This document shows, piece by piece, positions 1 through 6,475 of a stretch of DNA of 9,211 nucleotides. Both the position numbers and the translations under genes were made by a program. The notes under the pieces were generated by a model that saw nothing but the letters and a program-made list of their open reading frames with translations, made no database searches and was not told where the DNA came from. How positions within the stretch are numbered: position 1 is the first letter of the stretch; every line of letters begins with the position of its first letter. The stretch lies in the NCBI GenBank assembly GCA_959018215.1, contig CAUEKL010000082.1, positions 1 to 9,211 of the forward strand. The letters are read 5' to 3'. Source of the DNA: an uncultured Gemmiger sp. (GTDB lineage Bacteria > Bacillota > Clostridia > Oscillospirales > Ruminococcaceae).

Positions 1-1
1 C

Positions 2-568
2 GCCACCCCTGCCGGGGTGCTGCTGGCCTTGCTGGAACAGCACATGGGCGCCGACGCCCTGATCCTGCAAACGCTGGAAAAGCGGCTCAATTCCCTGGAG
101 GAAGCCCTGGCCGCCGGGCACATCCGGGGGTTTGAGTCCACGGTCATGGCCGAGCGCCGGACCCTGGCCGCCCTGCACGGGGCCTATGCCCAGCTGGTGC
201 TGCTGGGGGACGAGCTCCAGGCCGACGCCCCCCGGCTGCTGAACCGTGCGGAGCGGGCGGCCTGGCAGCGGGCCACCACCCGGGCCGCCCGCCTGCGGGA
301 CGAAGCCGAGACTTTGCGGGAATACATCCTGCAGCTGTGGCAGGTCTACCAGTCCCGCATCGAACTGCAGCAGAACCAGGTGGTCACCATGCTCACGGTG
401 GTCACCACCCTGTTTCTGCCCCTGAGCCTGATCGTAGGCTGGTACGGCATGAACTTCGACGGCATGCTGGCTCCCAGCGTGCCCTGGGGGTATCCCACCG
501 TGGGGGCGCTGTGTGCCCTTCTGGTAGTGGGCGGCCTTCTGTTTTTCCGCCACCGGGGGATGTTGTGA
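2..568 (+). CDS. CorA-family divalent cation (Mg2+) transporter, C-terminal part (5' truncated by window edge)
   Basis: The frame is open from base 2 and encodes 188 residues ending in TGA at 566-568, so the start lies outside the window. A GTG at 17 could be read as a start, but no ribosome binding site precedes it. What remains is a long charged alpha-helical stretch (Leu/Glu/Arg/Gln-rich, the cytoplasmic stalk helix of the family). Two membrane segments follow near the end, and the Gly-Met-Asn selectivity signature (YGMNF) is encoded at 446-454 just after the first of them. Helix, first membrane segment, GMN, short loop, second membrane segment and a short basic tail are the hallmark of CorA/MIT channels, which work as pentamers in the inner membrane and pass Mg2+ or related ions. 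The exact ion cannot be told from the sequence. The gene converges on the ammonium transporter gene and ends just before a shared terminator. Confidence 0.9.
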   Translation, partial: ATPAGVLLALLEQHMGADALILQTLEKRLNSLEEALAAGHIRGFESTVMAERRTLAALHGAYAQLVLLGDELQADAPRLLNRAERAAWQRATTRAARLRDEAETLREYILQLWQVYQSRIELQQNQVVTMLTVVTTLFLPLSLIVGWYGMNFDGMLAPSVPWGYPTVGALCALLVVGGLLFFRHRGML

Positions 569-576
569 AAAAGCAA

Positions 577-613
577 AAAGCGGGGCCCCGCCGCACGAAC
601 GGGGTCCCGCTTT
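577..613. terminator. Bidirectional intrinsic terminator between corA-like and amt genes
   Basis: A 14-bp stem (arms 577-590 and 600-613, one G-U pair) closes a 9-base loop. Read on the minus strand the stem is followed by TTTTTGCTTTTT-like sequence, so it is a strong terminator for the ammonium transporter gene ending at 659. Read on the plus strand only TTT follows, so it is a weaker stop for the CorA-family gene ending 8 bases upstream. Confidence 0.85.
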
Positions 614-658
614 CGGGATGGCTGTTATGGGATGGTATAACCCGGCCGGGATGTGTGC

Positions 659-2380
659 TTACTCCACATCCTGCAGGGCGTCGTAGTCCACCTCACCGGT
701 ACGGACCTTGACGACCTTGGCCACGTTGTAGACAAAGATCTTACCATCGCCAATATGGCCGGTATACAGAGCCTTGGTGGCCGCGTCGATGATCTTGTCG
801 ACGGGGATCTTGCTGACGACCACTTCCACCTTGACCTTGGGCATCAGGGTGGCATCCACTTCGGCGCCGCGGTACTTTTCGCCGCTGCCCTTCTGCAGGC
901 CGCAGCCCATGACCTGGGTCACGGTCATGCCGGTGACGCCCACGGCGTTCAGGGCACGCTTCAGATCATCGAACTTGGCCAGCTGCACGATCATGGAGAC
1001 CTTGTGCATGCCGGAATCCAGCTCGGCGGGCAGCGGGGCTTCCTTCTGGACCTTGATGGCGGCAGCCACCTGGGCGGGGCTGGCCTTTTCCAGATCGCTC
1101 TGGCCCAGATCGGTGTTTTCGTTCACGGACAGGTCGGCGTAGCTGGCATCGGTGATGGCAAAACCGGCGTAGGCGCTGGCCAGGCCGTGTTCATGGATAT
1201 CCAGGCCGTCGATCTCTTCCTTCTCGGAAACGCGCAGGCCCACGAACTTCTTGATCAGGCTGAAGATGATGAACATGCTGACCAGGACCCAGGCTGCCAC
1301 GCTGACAACGCCCAGAGCCTGGATGCCCAGGCGGGCAAAGCCGCCGCCGTAGAACAGACCGCCGTCGGTGGCGAAGAGGCCCACGGCCAGGGTGCCCCAG
1401 GCACCGTTGACGCAGTGCACCGAGACAGCACCCACAGGGTCATCAATGCGGGCGATCTTGTCGAAGAATTCAACAGCAAAGACGACCAGCACACCGGCAA
1501 CGATGCCGATGATGGCGGCGCCGTAGGGATCGACCTCATCGCAGCCGGCGGTGATGGCGACCAGGCCGGCCAGCGCGCCGTTGAAGGTCAGGGACACATC
1601 GGGCTTGCCGTAGCGCACCCAGGTGGTGATGAGGGCGGCCACGGTGGCCAGGGCAGCCGCCAGGTTGGTGTTGAAGCAGATCAGGCCGGCGGAGATCATG
1701 GTATCGTCACCGGTCATGGAGACGGTGGAGCCGCCGTTGAAACCGAACCAGCAGAACCACAGGATAAAGACGCCGAGAGCCATGGCGGTCATGTTGTGGC
1801 CGGGGATGGCGCGGGGCTTGCCGTCCTTGTCGTACTTGCCGATACGGGGGCCCAGCATCCAGGCACCCAGCATGGCGGTGACGCCGCCGACGAAGTGGAC
1901 GGCCGTGGAACCGGCAAAGTCATGGAAGCCCAGCTGAGACAGCCAGCCGCCGCCCCAGATCCAGTGGCCGGAGATGGGATAGACGATCAGGCTGATGGCG
2001 GCGGAGTACAGGCAGTAAGCGCTGAACTTGGTACGCTCGGCCATGGAGCCGGAAACGATGGTGGCGGCGGTGGCGCAGAAGACGGTCTGGAACACCACGT
2101 ACACCCAGACGGGCAGGCTGCCGAAATCGTAGCTGCCGCGGATGAACGGGTCGAACCCGCCAATCAGTGCGCCGGAACCGGCGAACATCACGCCGAAGCC
2201 GACCAGCCAGTAGCAAGGTGTGCCGATACAAAAGTCCATCATGTTCTTCATGAGGATGTTGCCCGTGTTCTTGGCACGGGTCAGGCCTGCTTCGCACAAA
2301 GCAAAGCCTGCCTGCATGAAGAACACCATAAACGCCGCTACCAGCGTCCATGTTACGTCTGCGGAATTGTACATATACAT
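659..2380 (-). CDS. amt: Ammonium transporter fused to a C-terminal PII (GlnK-like) signalling domain
   Basis: The product is 573 residues against about 400-450 for a plain Amt. Residues 1-380 are the Amt/Rh channel, an inner-membrane trimer conducting ammonium. They contain the pore twin histidines H162 (AVHFVGG) and H322 (SVHCVNGAWG), D154 at the recruitment site, and the WFGFNGGS stretch at 211-218. Residues 381-399 (GLRV...GLDIHEHG) match the conserved Amt cytoplasmic tail. A 58-residue linker follows, then a complete PII domain at about 458-570. The T-loop GCGLQKG...YRGAE keeps Q496 (PII Q39) and R504 (PII R47, the residue that plugs AmtB). The B-loop GDGK is at 544-547 and the C-loop K558/R560, so ATP/ADP binding looks intact. 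PII position 51 is Val508, so the classical uridylylation tyrosine is absent. The closest resemblance I recognise is to Bacillus NrgB-type PII. The two possible starts (ATG at 2378-2380 or 2372-2374) share one ribosome binding site. Confidence 0.93.
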   Translation of the reverse strand: MYMYNSADVTWTLVAAFMVFFMQAGFALCEAGLTRAKNTGNILMKNMMDFCIGTPCYWLVGFGVMFAGSGALIGGFDPFIRGSYDFGSLPVWVYVVFQTVFCATAATIVSGSMAERTKFSAYCLYSAAISLIVYPISGHWIWGGGWLSQLGFHDFAGSTAVHFVGGVTAMLGAWMLGPRIGKYDKDGKPRAIPGHNMTAMALGVFILWFCWFGFNGGSTVSMTGDDTMISAGLICFNTNLAAALATVAALITTWVRYGKPDVSLTFNGALAGLVAITAGCDEVDPYGAAIIGIVAGVLVVFAVEFFDKIARIDDPVGAVSVHCVNGAWGTLAVGLFATDGGLFYGGGFARLGIQALGVVSVAAWVLVSMFIIFSLIKKFVGLRVSEKEEIDGLDIHEHGLASAYAGFAITDASYADLSVNENTDLGQSDLEKASPAQVAAAIKVQKEAPLPAELDSGMHKVSMIVQLAKFDDLKRALNAVGVTGMTVTQVMGCGLQKGSGEKYRGAEVDATLMPKVKVEVVVSKIPVDKIIDAATKALYTGHIGDGKIFVYNVAKVVKVRTGEVDYDALQDVE

Positions 2381-2382
2381 GA

Positions 2383-2391
2383 CTCCCCTCT
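2383..2391 (-). promoter_or_regulatory. Ribosome binding site of amt, ambiguous between two starts
   Basis: The minus strand reads AGAGGGGAG. Pairing through GAGG gives a 6-base gap to the first ATG (2378-2380). Pairing through GGAG gives 8 bases to the second, in-frame ATG (2372-2374). The protein therefore begins MYMYNS or MYNS; sequence alone cannot decide. Confidence 0.7.
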
Positions 2392-2405
2392 TGCATGTTC
2401 AAAAT

Positions 2406-2459
2406 CAAATAGCAAAAGGCGCCGGACGGTATTTCACCATCCGGCGCCTTTGCCATTTG
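2406..2459 (-). terminator. Long terminator-like hairpin in the amt leader (candidate attenuator)
   Basis: On the minus strand a 24-bp stem, with one bulged U and two G-U pairs, closes a 5-base loop (GAAAT). Its core is GGCGCCGG paired to CCGGCGCC. The descending arm and what follows (TTTTGCTATTTGATTTT) are T-rich, as in an intrinsic terminator. It sits only 26 bases before the amt start codon and downstream of the only convincing promoter. The transcript must therefore contain it, and it could end transcription prematurely. Alternatively it protects the 5' end of the mRNA or stops read-through from the oxidoreductase gene upstream. Hardly any leader precedes it, so a classical upstream anti-terminator arm is not visible. 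Confidence 0.75.
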
Positions 2460-2472
2460 CTTTGTTGTCCCC

Positions 2473-2501
2473 ATGCTAGCACAGCCTTGGCGGCGGGTCA
2501 A
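2473..2501 (-). promoter_or_regulatory. Sigma-A-type promoter of amt
   Basis: On the minus strand: TTGACC (2501-2496), a 17-base spacer, then TAGCAT (2478-2473) preceded by TGC, which makes an extended -10. The predicted transcription start is near 2466, about 7 bases before the leader hairpin. No other promoter fits between the hairpin and the gene. Confidence 0.72.
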
Positions 2502-2528
2502 GGGGTTTTGTTCACATTCCGTTCATCT

Positions 2529-2576
2529 TTGTGGAAGTTTGCAGGTGTGCAGGAAGAGTTTTCCACAATTCTTGTG
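2529..2576 (-). promoter_or_regulatory. Nested inverted repeats upstream of the amt promoter, possible operator
   Basis: CACAA-GAA-TTGTG is a perfect dyad at 2564-2576. The overlapping TTGTGGAA (2568-2561, minus strand) is also repeated as TTCCACAA at 2536-2529 after 24 bases. The elements lie 28 to 75 bases upstream of the -35 box, a common place for an activator or repressor site. They do not match the TnrA/GlnR consensus (TGTNAN7TNACA), so no regulator can be named, and chance is possible for such short repeats. Confidence 0.35.
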
Positions 2577-2598
2577 CAATTCCGTTAAAATTCAGGAG

Positions 2599-3588
2599 TC
2601 ATTCCTGTGCGCCGTCGGCGTGCAGCCGGTCCAGCAGCTCCATGACCGCCAGGGTCCGGGTGCGGGCTTCGGCCTCGGCGGCCCGGTCTTTTTCGGTCAC
2701 GATCCGGGCAAATTCCGCAAACTCGTAGGCCATGCGGTGGCGGTCGGCCGGAGGGCAGTCGGTGCGTTTTCCGCCGCCGCGCACCCCGCCCAGCACGCTG
2801 TACACCTGGTCCAGACTGTTGGTGCCGCCGTGCACCACCAGGTACCCGCCGGGGCCCTGGATGCTGGCGAACTTTTCGCTCTCGCTGTCCTTGGCGGCCA
2901 GGGCTGCGGCACAAAAATCCGGGTAGTGCAGCAGGGCGGTGCCCGCCGTGTCGATGCCGTTGGGCCCCAGGCTGGGACGATATTCACAGGATTCCGGCAT
3001 GCCCAGCAGGCCCCAGAAGAAGTGCAGGTTGTACACGTTCATATCATTGAGGGCGCCGCCGTTGCAGGCGGGGTCAAAGGTGGTGTTCCAGATGCCCTTG
3101 AGGTAGTCGTCGTACCGGGCGCTGCGGGCGCAGAAGCTGGCCATGGCCCCCCGCACCGGACCGATGGCGGCCATGTTCCGCTGCAGGAAGCGGTAGCCGG
3201 GCAGATAGGGGGTGGTGATGGCCTCAAAGAGGATGACCCCCTTGCGGTCGGCCAGTTCAAACAGGTCCCGGGCTTCGGCGGCAGTGGCGGTGAAGGGCTT
3301 TTCCAGAATCACATGGTACCCCGCTTCCAGGGCCTTTTTGGCCGCCCCATAATGCAGGTGGTTGGCGGTGCCGATGTACACGGCGTCGAATCCGCCGGCA
3401 GCGTAGCAGGCATCCTCGTCGGTAAAGACACGGGGCACCCCGTGGGCTTCGGCCATGGCTTTGGCTTTGGCCTCGCTCTGGGGGCGGCAGCACAGGGCGG
3501 TGACGGTGATTTCGGGCATGTCGGCCAGATGGTCCATAAACTCCGCCACAATGCGGCTGGTGGACAGAACGGCAAGTTTCAGCGGCAT
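2599..3588 (-). CDS. Gfo/Idh/MocA-family NAD(P)-dependent oxidoreductase
   Basis: 329 residues, the usual length for the family. The N-terminal Rossmann domain (about 1-120) includes the hallmark Glu-Lys-Pro at 96-98 (VILEKPFTATAAEA), whose lysine normally sits at the active site. The C-terminal alpha/beta domain has the GGALNDMNVYNLHF segment (177-190), equivalent to the family's GGG-L-D-G-H motif, with H189 as the likely catalytic histidine. The family oxidises or reduces sugars, inositols and related compounds; the substrate here cannot be inferred. The nucleotide-binding loop is unusual: LSTSRIV (8-14), with serines where the family's GxG glycines are expected. The start at 3586-3588 is chosen because AAGGTGG lies 8 bases upstream. 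The frame stays open for 62 more codons, but the promoter lies inside that extension. A short 5-bp hairpin (2593-2607) spans the stop codon and is too weak to call a terminator. Confidence 0.88.
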   Translation of the reverse strand: MPLKLAVLSTSRIVAEFMDHLADMPEITVTALCCRPQSEAKAKAMAEAHGVPRVFTDEDACYAAGGFDAVYIGTANHLHYGAAKKALEAGYHVILEKPFTATAAEARDLFELADRKGVILFEAITTPYLPGYRFLQRNMAAIGPVRGAMASFCARSARYDDYLKGIWNTTFDPACNGGALNDMNVYNLHFFWGLLGMPESCEYRPSLGPNGIDTAGTALLHYPDFCAAALAAKDSESEKFASIQGPGGYLVVHGGTNSLDQVYSVLGGVRGGGKRTDCPPADRHRMAYEFAEFARIVTEKDRAAEAEARTRTLAVMELLDRLHADGAQE

Positions 3589-3651
3589 AAAAACTTCCAC
3601 CTTTCGTTGTTTTTTCTTTGTCCTTTCCGGAGGGAAACGGCTGTTATCTTC

Positions 3652-3680
3652 ATTATACCCCGGCGGGCGGCAGGGTGCAA
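3652..3680 (-). promoter_or_regulatory. Promoter of the Gfo/Idh/MocA oxidoreductase gene
   Basis: Minus strand: TTGCAC (3680-3675), a 17-base spacer, and a perfect TATAAT (3657-3652). The predicted start is near 3645, giving a leader of about 57 bases to the ATG at 3588. The spacer holds one arm of the mirrored element described at 3661-3719. Confidence 0.8.
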
Positions 3681-3719
3681 ACGGCAAGGACTTCCTCTTG
3701 TTTTTTACCCTGCCCGCCG
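3661..3719. repeat. Inverted repeat linking two divergent promoters
   Basis: Arm 1 (3661-3676) reads CGGCGGGCGGCAGGGT. Arm 2 (3707-3719) reads ACCCTGCCCGCCG. They are exact inverted copies apart from three extra bases in arm 1. Each arm lies between the -35 and -10 boxes of its own promoter and in the same orientation relative to transcription. The 30-base centre contains both -35 boxes. This could be a pair of operators for one shared regulator, or a GC-rich coincidence. Confidence 0.55.
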
Positions 3720-3726
3720 TTATAAT
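3698..3726 (+). promoter_or_regulatory. Promoter of the cytidylate kinase-like/MATE/DUF308/FAD operon
   Basis: TTGTTT (3698-3703), a 17-base spacer and a perfect TATAAT (3721-3726). The predicted start is near 3733, giving a leader of about 65 bases. It is the only convincing promoter before the four closely spaced plus-strand genes. Confidence 0.82.
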
Positions 3727-3797
3727 GAGTATAGTGGGGATGGTACGGCCTTTTGTGCCTTTCCCGTCCCGCAAATTTATACTGTGAGGTGGATTTT

Positions 3798-4406
3798 ATG
3801 GAACCCCTGGTCATCACAATGGCACGCGAATATGCCTCCGGCGGCAGCGAGATCGCGCAGCGGGTCGCGGACCTGCTGGGTGTGCCCCTGTACAACAAGG
3901 AGCTCATCACCCTGGCTGCCAAGAAAAGCGGTCTGACCGAAGAAGCCATTGCCGCCAGCGAGAATCAACGCAGCGGCAGCCTGATCTACAGCCTGTACAT
4001 GATGGGCAACACCATGCCTCTGGCCGACCAGGTGTACATCCTGCAATCCAACGTCATCAAGGAACTGGCCCAGAAAGGCTCCTGCGTCATTCTGGGCCGC
4101 TGCGGCGACTACGTGCTGCGGGACCGTCCCAACGTGCTGAGCACCTTCGTCTATGCGCCGGTGGACCTGCGCATCCACAACGCGAAGGACCGCCCCGGCG
4201 CCAAGGACATGCCCGACCGCCTGTGGGAGACCGCCCTGGCCAAGCATGACCGCGCCCGCGCGAGCTATTATAACTACTACACCGAAAACCGTTGGGGCGA
4301 GGCCAAAAATTATGACCTGTGCCTGAACGCTGCCCTGGGCCGGGAAGCCTGCGCCCAGCTCATCGTTCAGGCCGCCAAGGCACTGGAGGCTTCCGTTCAA
4401 GAATGA
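3798..4406 (+). CDS. Cytidylate kinase-like family protein
   Basis: 202 residues from an ATG preceded by GAGGTGG. Near the N-terminus the nucleotide-binding loop appears as ITMAREYASGGSEIA (6-20), a P-loop-like variant that differs from the GPxGxGKST of canonical Cmk. GRCGDYVL (100-107) and a late ASYYNYYTENRWGEAKNYDLC stretch (about 155-175, split across helix and loop) are signatures I associate with the 'cytidylate kinase-like' family frequent in Clostridia. The family is related to P-loop nucleoside monophosphate kinases, but for these divergent members CMP phosphorylation is not established as far as I know. The N-terminus is taken at 3798 rather than an in-frame ATG at 3753, because only the former has a ribosome binding site. 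Its stop overlaps the start of the MATE gene by four bases (ATGA), so the two are probably translationally coupled. Confidence 0.88.
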   Translation: MEPLVITMAREYASGGSEIAQRVADLLGVPLYNKELITLAAKKSGLTEEAIAASENQRSGSLIYSLYMMGNTMPLADQVYILQSNVIKELAQKGSCVILGRCGDYVLRDRPNVLSTFVYAPVDLRIHNAKDRPGAKDMPDRLWETALAKHDRARASYYNYYTENRWGEAKNYDLCLNAALGREACAQLIVQAAKALEASVQE

Positions 4407-5779
4407 GTAAAACCCTTTCCGCCGCCCGTATGGGCACCGAACCGCTGAACCCGCTGCTGCTTTCCCTGGCCATCCCCATGATGATCTCCATGCTGGTACA
4501 GGCCCTGTACAATGTGGTGGACAGCATCTTTGTATCCTATGTCAACGAGGCGGCCCTGTCCGCCGTCAGCCTGGCATATCCGATCCAGAACCTGCTCATC
4601 GCCTTTGCGGTGGGCACAGCGGTGGGCGTCAACGCCTATCTGTCCAAGAATCTGGGCGAAGGAAACCACACCGAGGCGGACCGCGCCGCCGTCAACGGCC
4701 TGTTTCTGGCTGTGTGCAGCGCCGTGGCCTTCCTCCTGTTCGGACTGTTCGGGGCCGGGGCCTTCATCCACGCCCAGACCTCCGATCCTCTCATCGCCCG
4801 CTACGGCTCGGAATACCTGAGCATCTGCACCATCTTCAGCCTGGGCTGCTGCGTACAGTGCATGATGGAAAAGATCCTGGTCTCCACCGGCCGCAGCACC
4901 TTTGCCATGACCACCCAGCTCATCGGCGCGCTGACCAACATCGTGCTGGACCCCATCTTCATCTTCGGGCTGTTCGGGGTGCCCCGCCTGGAGGCCGCCG
5001 GCGCCGCCGTGGCCACCGTCATCGGGCAGTTTGTGGGGGCCACCGCCGCCCTGACCCTGCATTTCCTCTACAACAAGGATGTGCACATCTCTCTGCGGGG
5101 GTTCCGTCCCGCGCCGCGCACCATCCTGCGCATCTACCAGGTGGGCATCCCCTCCATCGCCATGAACGCCATCGGCAGCGTGATGACCTTCGGCATGAAT
5201 GCCATCCTCATCGCCTACTCCAGCACGGCGGTGGCGGTTTTCGGGGTATACTTCAAGCTGCAGAGCTTTGTGTTCATGCCGGTGTTCGGGCTGAACAACG
5301 GCATGGTGCCCATCGTCAGCTACAACTACGGCGCCCGCAAGCCGGAGCGCATCCTGGGCACCAAACGCCTGGCCACCATCTACGCGGTGGGCATCATGGT
5401 GCTGGGCTTCCTGGCCGGGCAGTTCCTGCCGGGGGTCATGCTCAGCATCTTCAACGCCAGCCCGGACATGCTCAGCCTGGGCACGGTGGCTCTGCGCATC
5501 ATCTCCATCTCCTTCCTGATGGCCGGTTTCAGCGTCATCTCCTCCGCCTACTTCCAGGCGCTGGGGCACGGCGTGCTGGCCTTGTGGGTATCGGTCATCC
5601 GCCAGCTGGTGGTGCTGCTGCCCACCGCCTGGCTGCTCAGCCTGGCCGGACGGGTGGAGCTGGTGTGGTGGGCCTTCCCCATCGCCGAAATTTTCTCGTT
5701 TGCCCTGTGCATCATCTTCCAGCGGGTGTGTTATAACAAGATCATCCGCCCCATGCGCACCGCTGCGGCGGCGGCCTGA
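4403..5779 (+). CDS. MATE-family multidrug/cation efflux transporter
   Basis: 458 residues, typical for bacterial MATE proteins. It has about twelve hydrophobic segments arranged as two similar halves. Family-typical stretches include the first-helix region IPMMISMLVQALYNVVDSIF (24-43), the loop after the second helix (LGEGNHTEAD, 84-93), NIVLDPIFIFG (179-189) and a late SAYFQALG. It should export organic cations or other toxic compounds in exchange for Na+ or H+ across the cytoplasmic membrane; the substrate cannot be predicted. The start is the ATG overlapping the upstream stop (ATGA at 4403-4406), with GGAGG at 4385-4389. The 13-base gap is long, which fits translation by coupling with the gene before it. 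The protein ends in a short poly-alanine tail. Confidence 0.93.
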   Translation: MSKTLSAARMGTEPLNPLLLSLAIPMMISMLVQALYNVVDSIFVSYVNEAALSAVSLAYPIQNLLIAFAVGTAVGVNAYLSKNLGEGNHTEADRAAVNGLFLAVCSAVAFLLFGLFGAGAFIHAQTSDPLIARYGSEYLSICTIFSLGCCVQCMMEKILVSTGRSTFAMTTQLIGALTNIVLDPIFIFGLFGVPRLEAAGAAVATVIGQFVGATAALTLHFLYNKDVHISLRGFRPAPRTILRIYQVGIPSIAMNAIGSVMTFGMNAILIAYSSTAVAVFGVYFKLQSFVFMPVFGLNNGMVPIVSYNYGARKPERILGTKRLATIYAVGIMVLGFLAGQFLPGVMLSIFNASPDMLSLGTVALRIISISFLMAGFSVISSAYFQALGHGVLALWVSVIRQLVVLLPTAWLLSLAGRVELVWWAFPIAEIFSFALCIIFQRVCYNKIIRPMRTAAAAA

Positions 5780-5800
5780 GGCCCGCAAGGAGGTTTTTGT

Positions 5801-6427
5801 ATGCTTCGCCATCTGCGTACCGGCATGCTGGTGCTCAGCGTGCTGTATTTCGTTCTCGGCCTGGCTTTGCTGGCCGCCCCGGCTGCCAGCCTGCCCTGGG
5901 TGTGCGCCGGCTTCGGGGTGCTCATTGCCCTGACCGGCGCCCGCAACCTGTGGCGGTATTCCCGCAACAAGGAAAAGGGCCTGGGAGCCTGGTTCACCCT
6001 GGCCGGGGGCATCGTTACCCTGGCTCTGGGCCTGTTCTCCCTGCTGCGCCCCGATTTTGTGCAGTGGGTACTGCCGGTGGTGTTCGGCGTCTTTCTCCTG
6101 GTGGACGGCGCCGCCCGGGAACAGAGCGCCTGGCAGCTGGTGCGCCGCAAAGGCCGGCGCTGGTGGGTGCTGTTGCTGCTGGGCTTTGTCACCGGCATTG
6201 CAGGCATCCTGCTCATCCTGCAGCCCTTCTCGGACTGGCCGGTGGATTCCATCTGGCTGTCCGGTCTGCTGCTGATCGTGGAGGGCGTGCTCAACGCCGG
6301 ATGCACCATCTACACCGCCCTGCTGCTGCGGGACCTGGATGAGGCCGCCGAAAGCGCCGGGACGCAGGAGACGCAGGAAGGCGGGGAAGCCCCTGCCGAT
6401 TCCGATTCAAGCGATCCGCAGAGCTGA
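5801..6427 (+). CDS. DUF308 (HdeD-like) integral membrane protein
   Basis: 208 residues starting 21 bases after the MATE stop, with a strong AAGGAGG site just upstream. The protein has about six hydrophobic helices in three hairpins separated by short basic loops (YSRNKEKG near 53-60, RRKGRRW near 115-121). This layout and the repeated 'G-I-L-L-I-L-P-F/LP-W-V' style of segment fit DUF308, the family that includes HdeD. The family's biochemical role is mostly unknown; HdeD has been linked to acid resistance in E. coli. The last 30 residues are an acidic, Ser/Gln/Glu-rich cytoplasmic tail, probably disordered. Co-transcription with a MATE transporter suggests an envelope or stress role, but that is inference. 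Confidence 0.82.
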   Translation: MLRHLRTGMLVLSVLYFVLGLALLAAPAASLPWVCAGFGVLIALTGARNLWRYSRNKEKGLGAWFTLAGGIVTLALGLFSLLRPDFVQWVLPVVFGVFLLVDGAAREQSAWQLVRRKGRRWWVLLLLGFVTGIAGILLILQPFSDWPVDSIWLSGLLLIVEGVLNAGCTIYTALLLRDLDEAAESAGTQETQEGGEAPADSDSSDPQS

Positions 6428-6475
6428 TTCTGCTGATTTTTCACACCACAACAAATAAAGGAGACCCGTTTACCC

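Noticed and set aside
2406..2459. ANTAR-type antiterminator target in the amt leader
   Set aside because: The ANTAR target needs two hairpins with six-base loops having A at position 1 and G at position 4. Only one hairpin is present, with a GAAAT loop, and there is no room for a second one after the predicted transcription start.
653..2479. A 608-codon open frame on the plus strand opposite amt, Gly/Asp/His-rich
   Set aside because: It is the antisense of a clearly recognised Amt-PII gene, has low-complexity composition typical of GC-driven shadow frames and no ribosome binding site.
2593..2607. Small hairpin (CAGGA...TCCTG) followed by AATTTTAA as a terminator for the oxidoreductase gene
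   Set aside because: A 5-bp stem spanning the stop codon with a short T run is too weak; the strong hairpin at 2406-2459 may stop read-through instead.
3753..3797. Upstream ATG at 3753 as start of the cytidylate kinase-like protein
   Set aside because: It lacks a ribosome binding site, while the ATG at 3798 has GAGGTGG at good spacing and gives the expected family N-terminus.
2473..3936. A 487-codon plus-strand open frame opposite the Gfo/Idh/MocA gene, running into the cytidylate kinase-like gene
   Set aside because: It crosses two divergent promoters and overlaps two recognised genes; composition is that of an antisense frame.
4397..5812. A 471-codon open frame on the minus strand opposite the MATE gene
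   Set aside because: His/Gly/Asp/Gln-rich shadow composition, no recognisable domain, and the plus-strand MATE frame is unambiguous.
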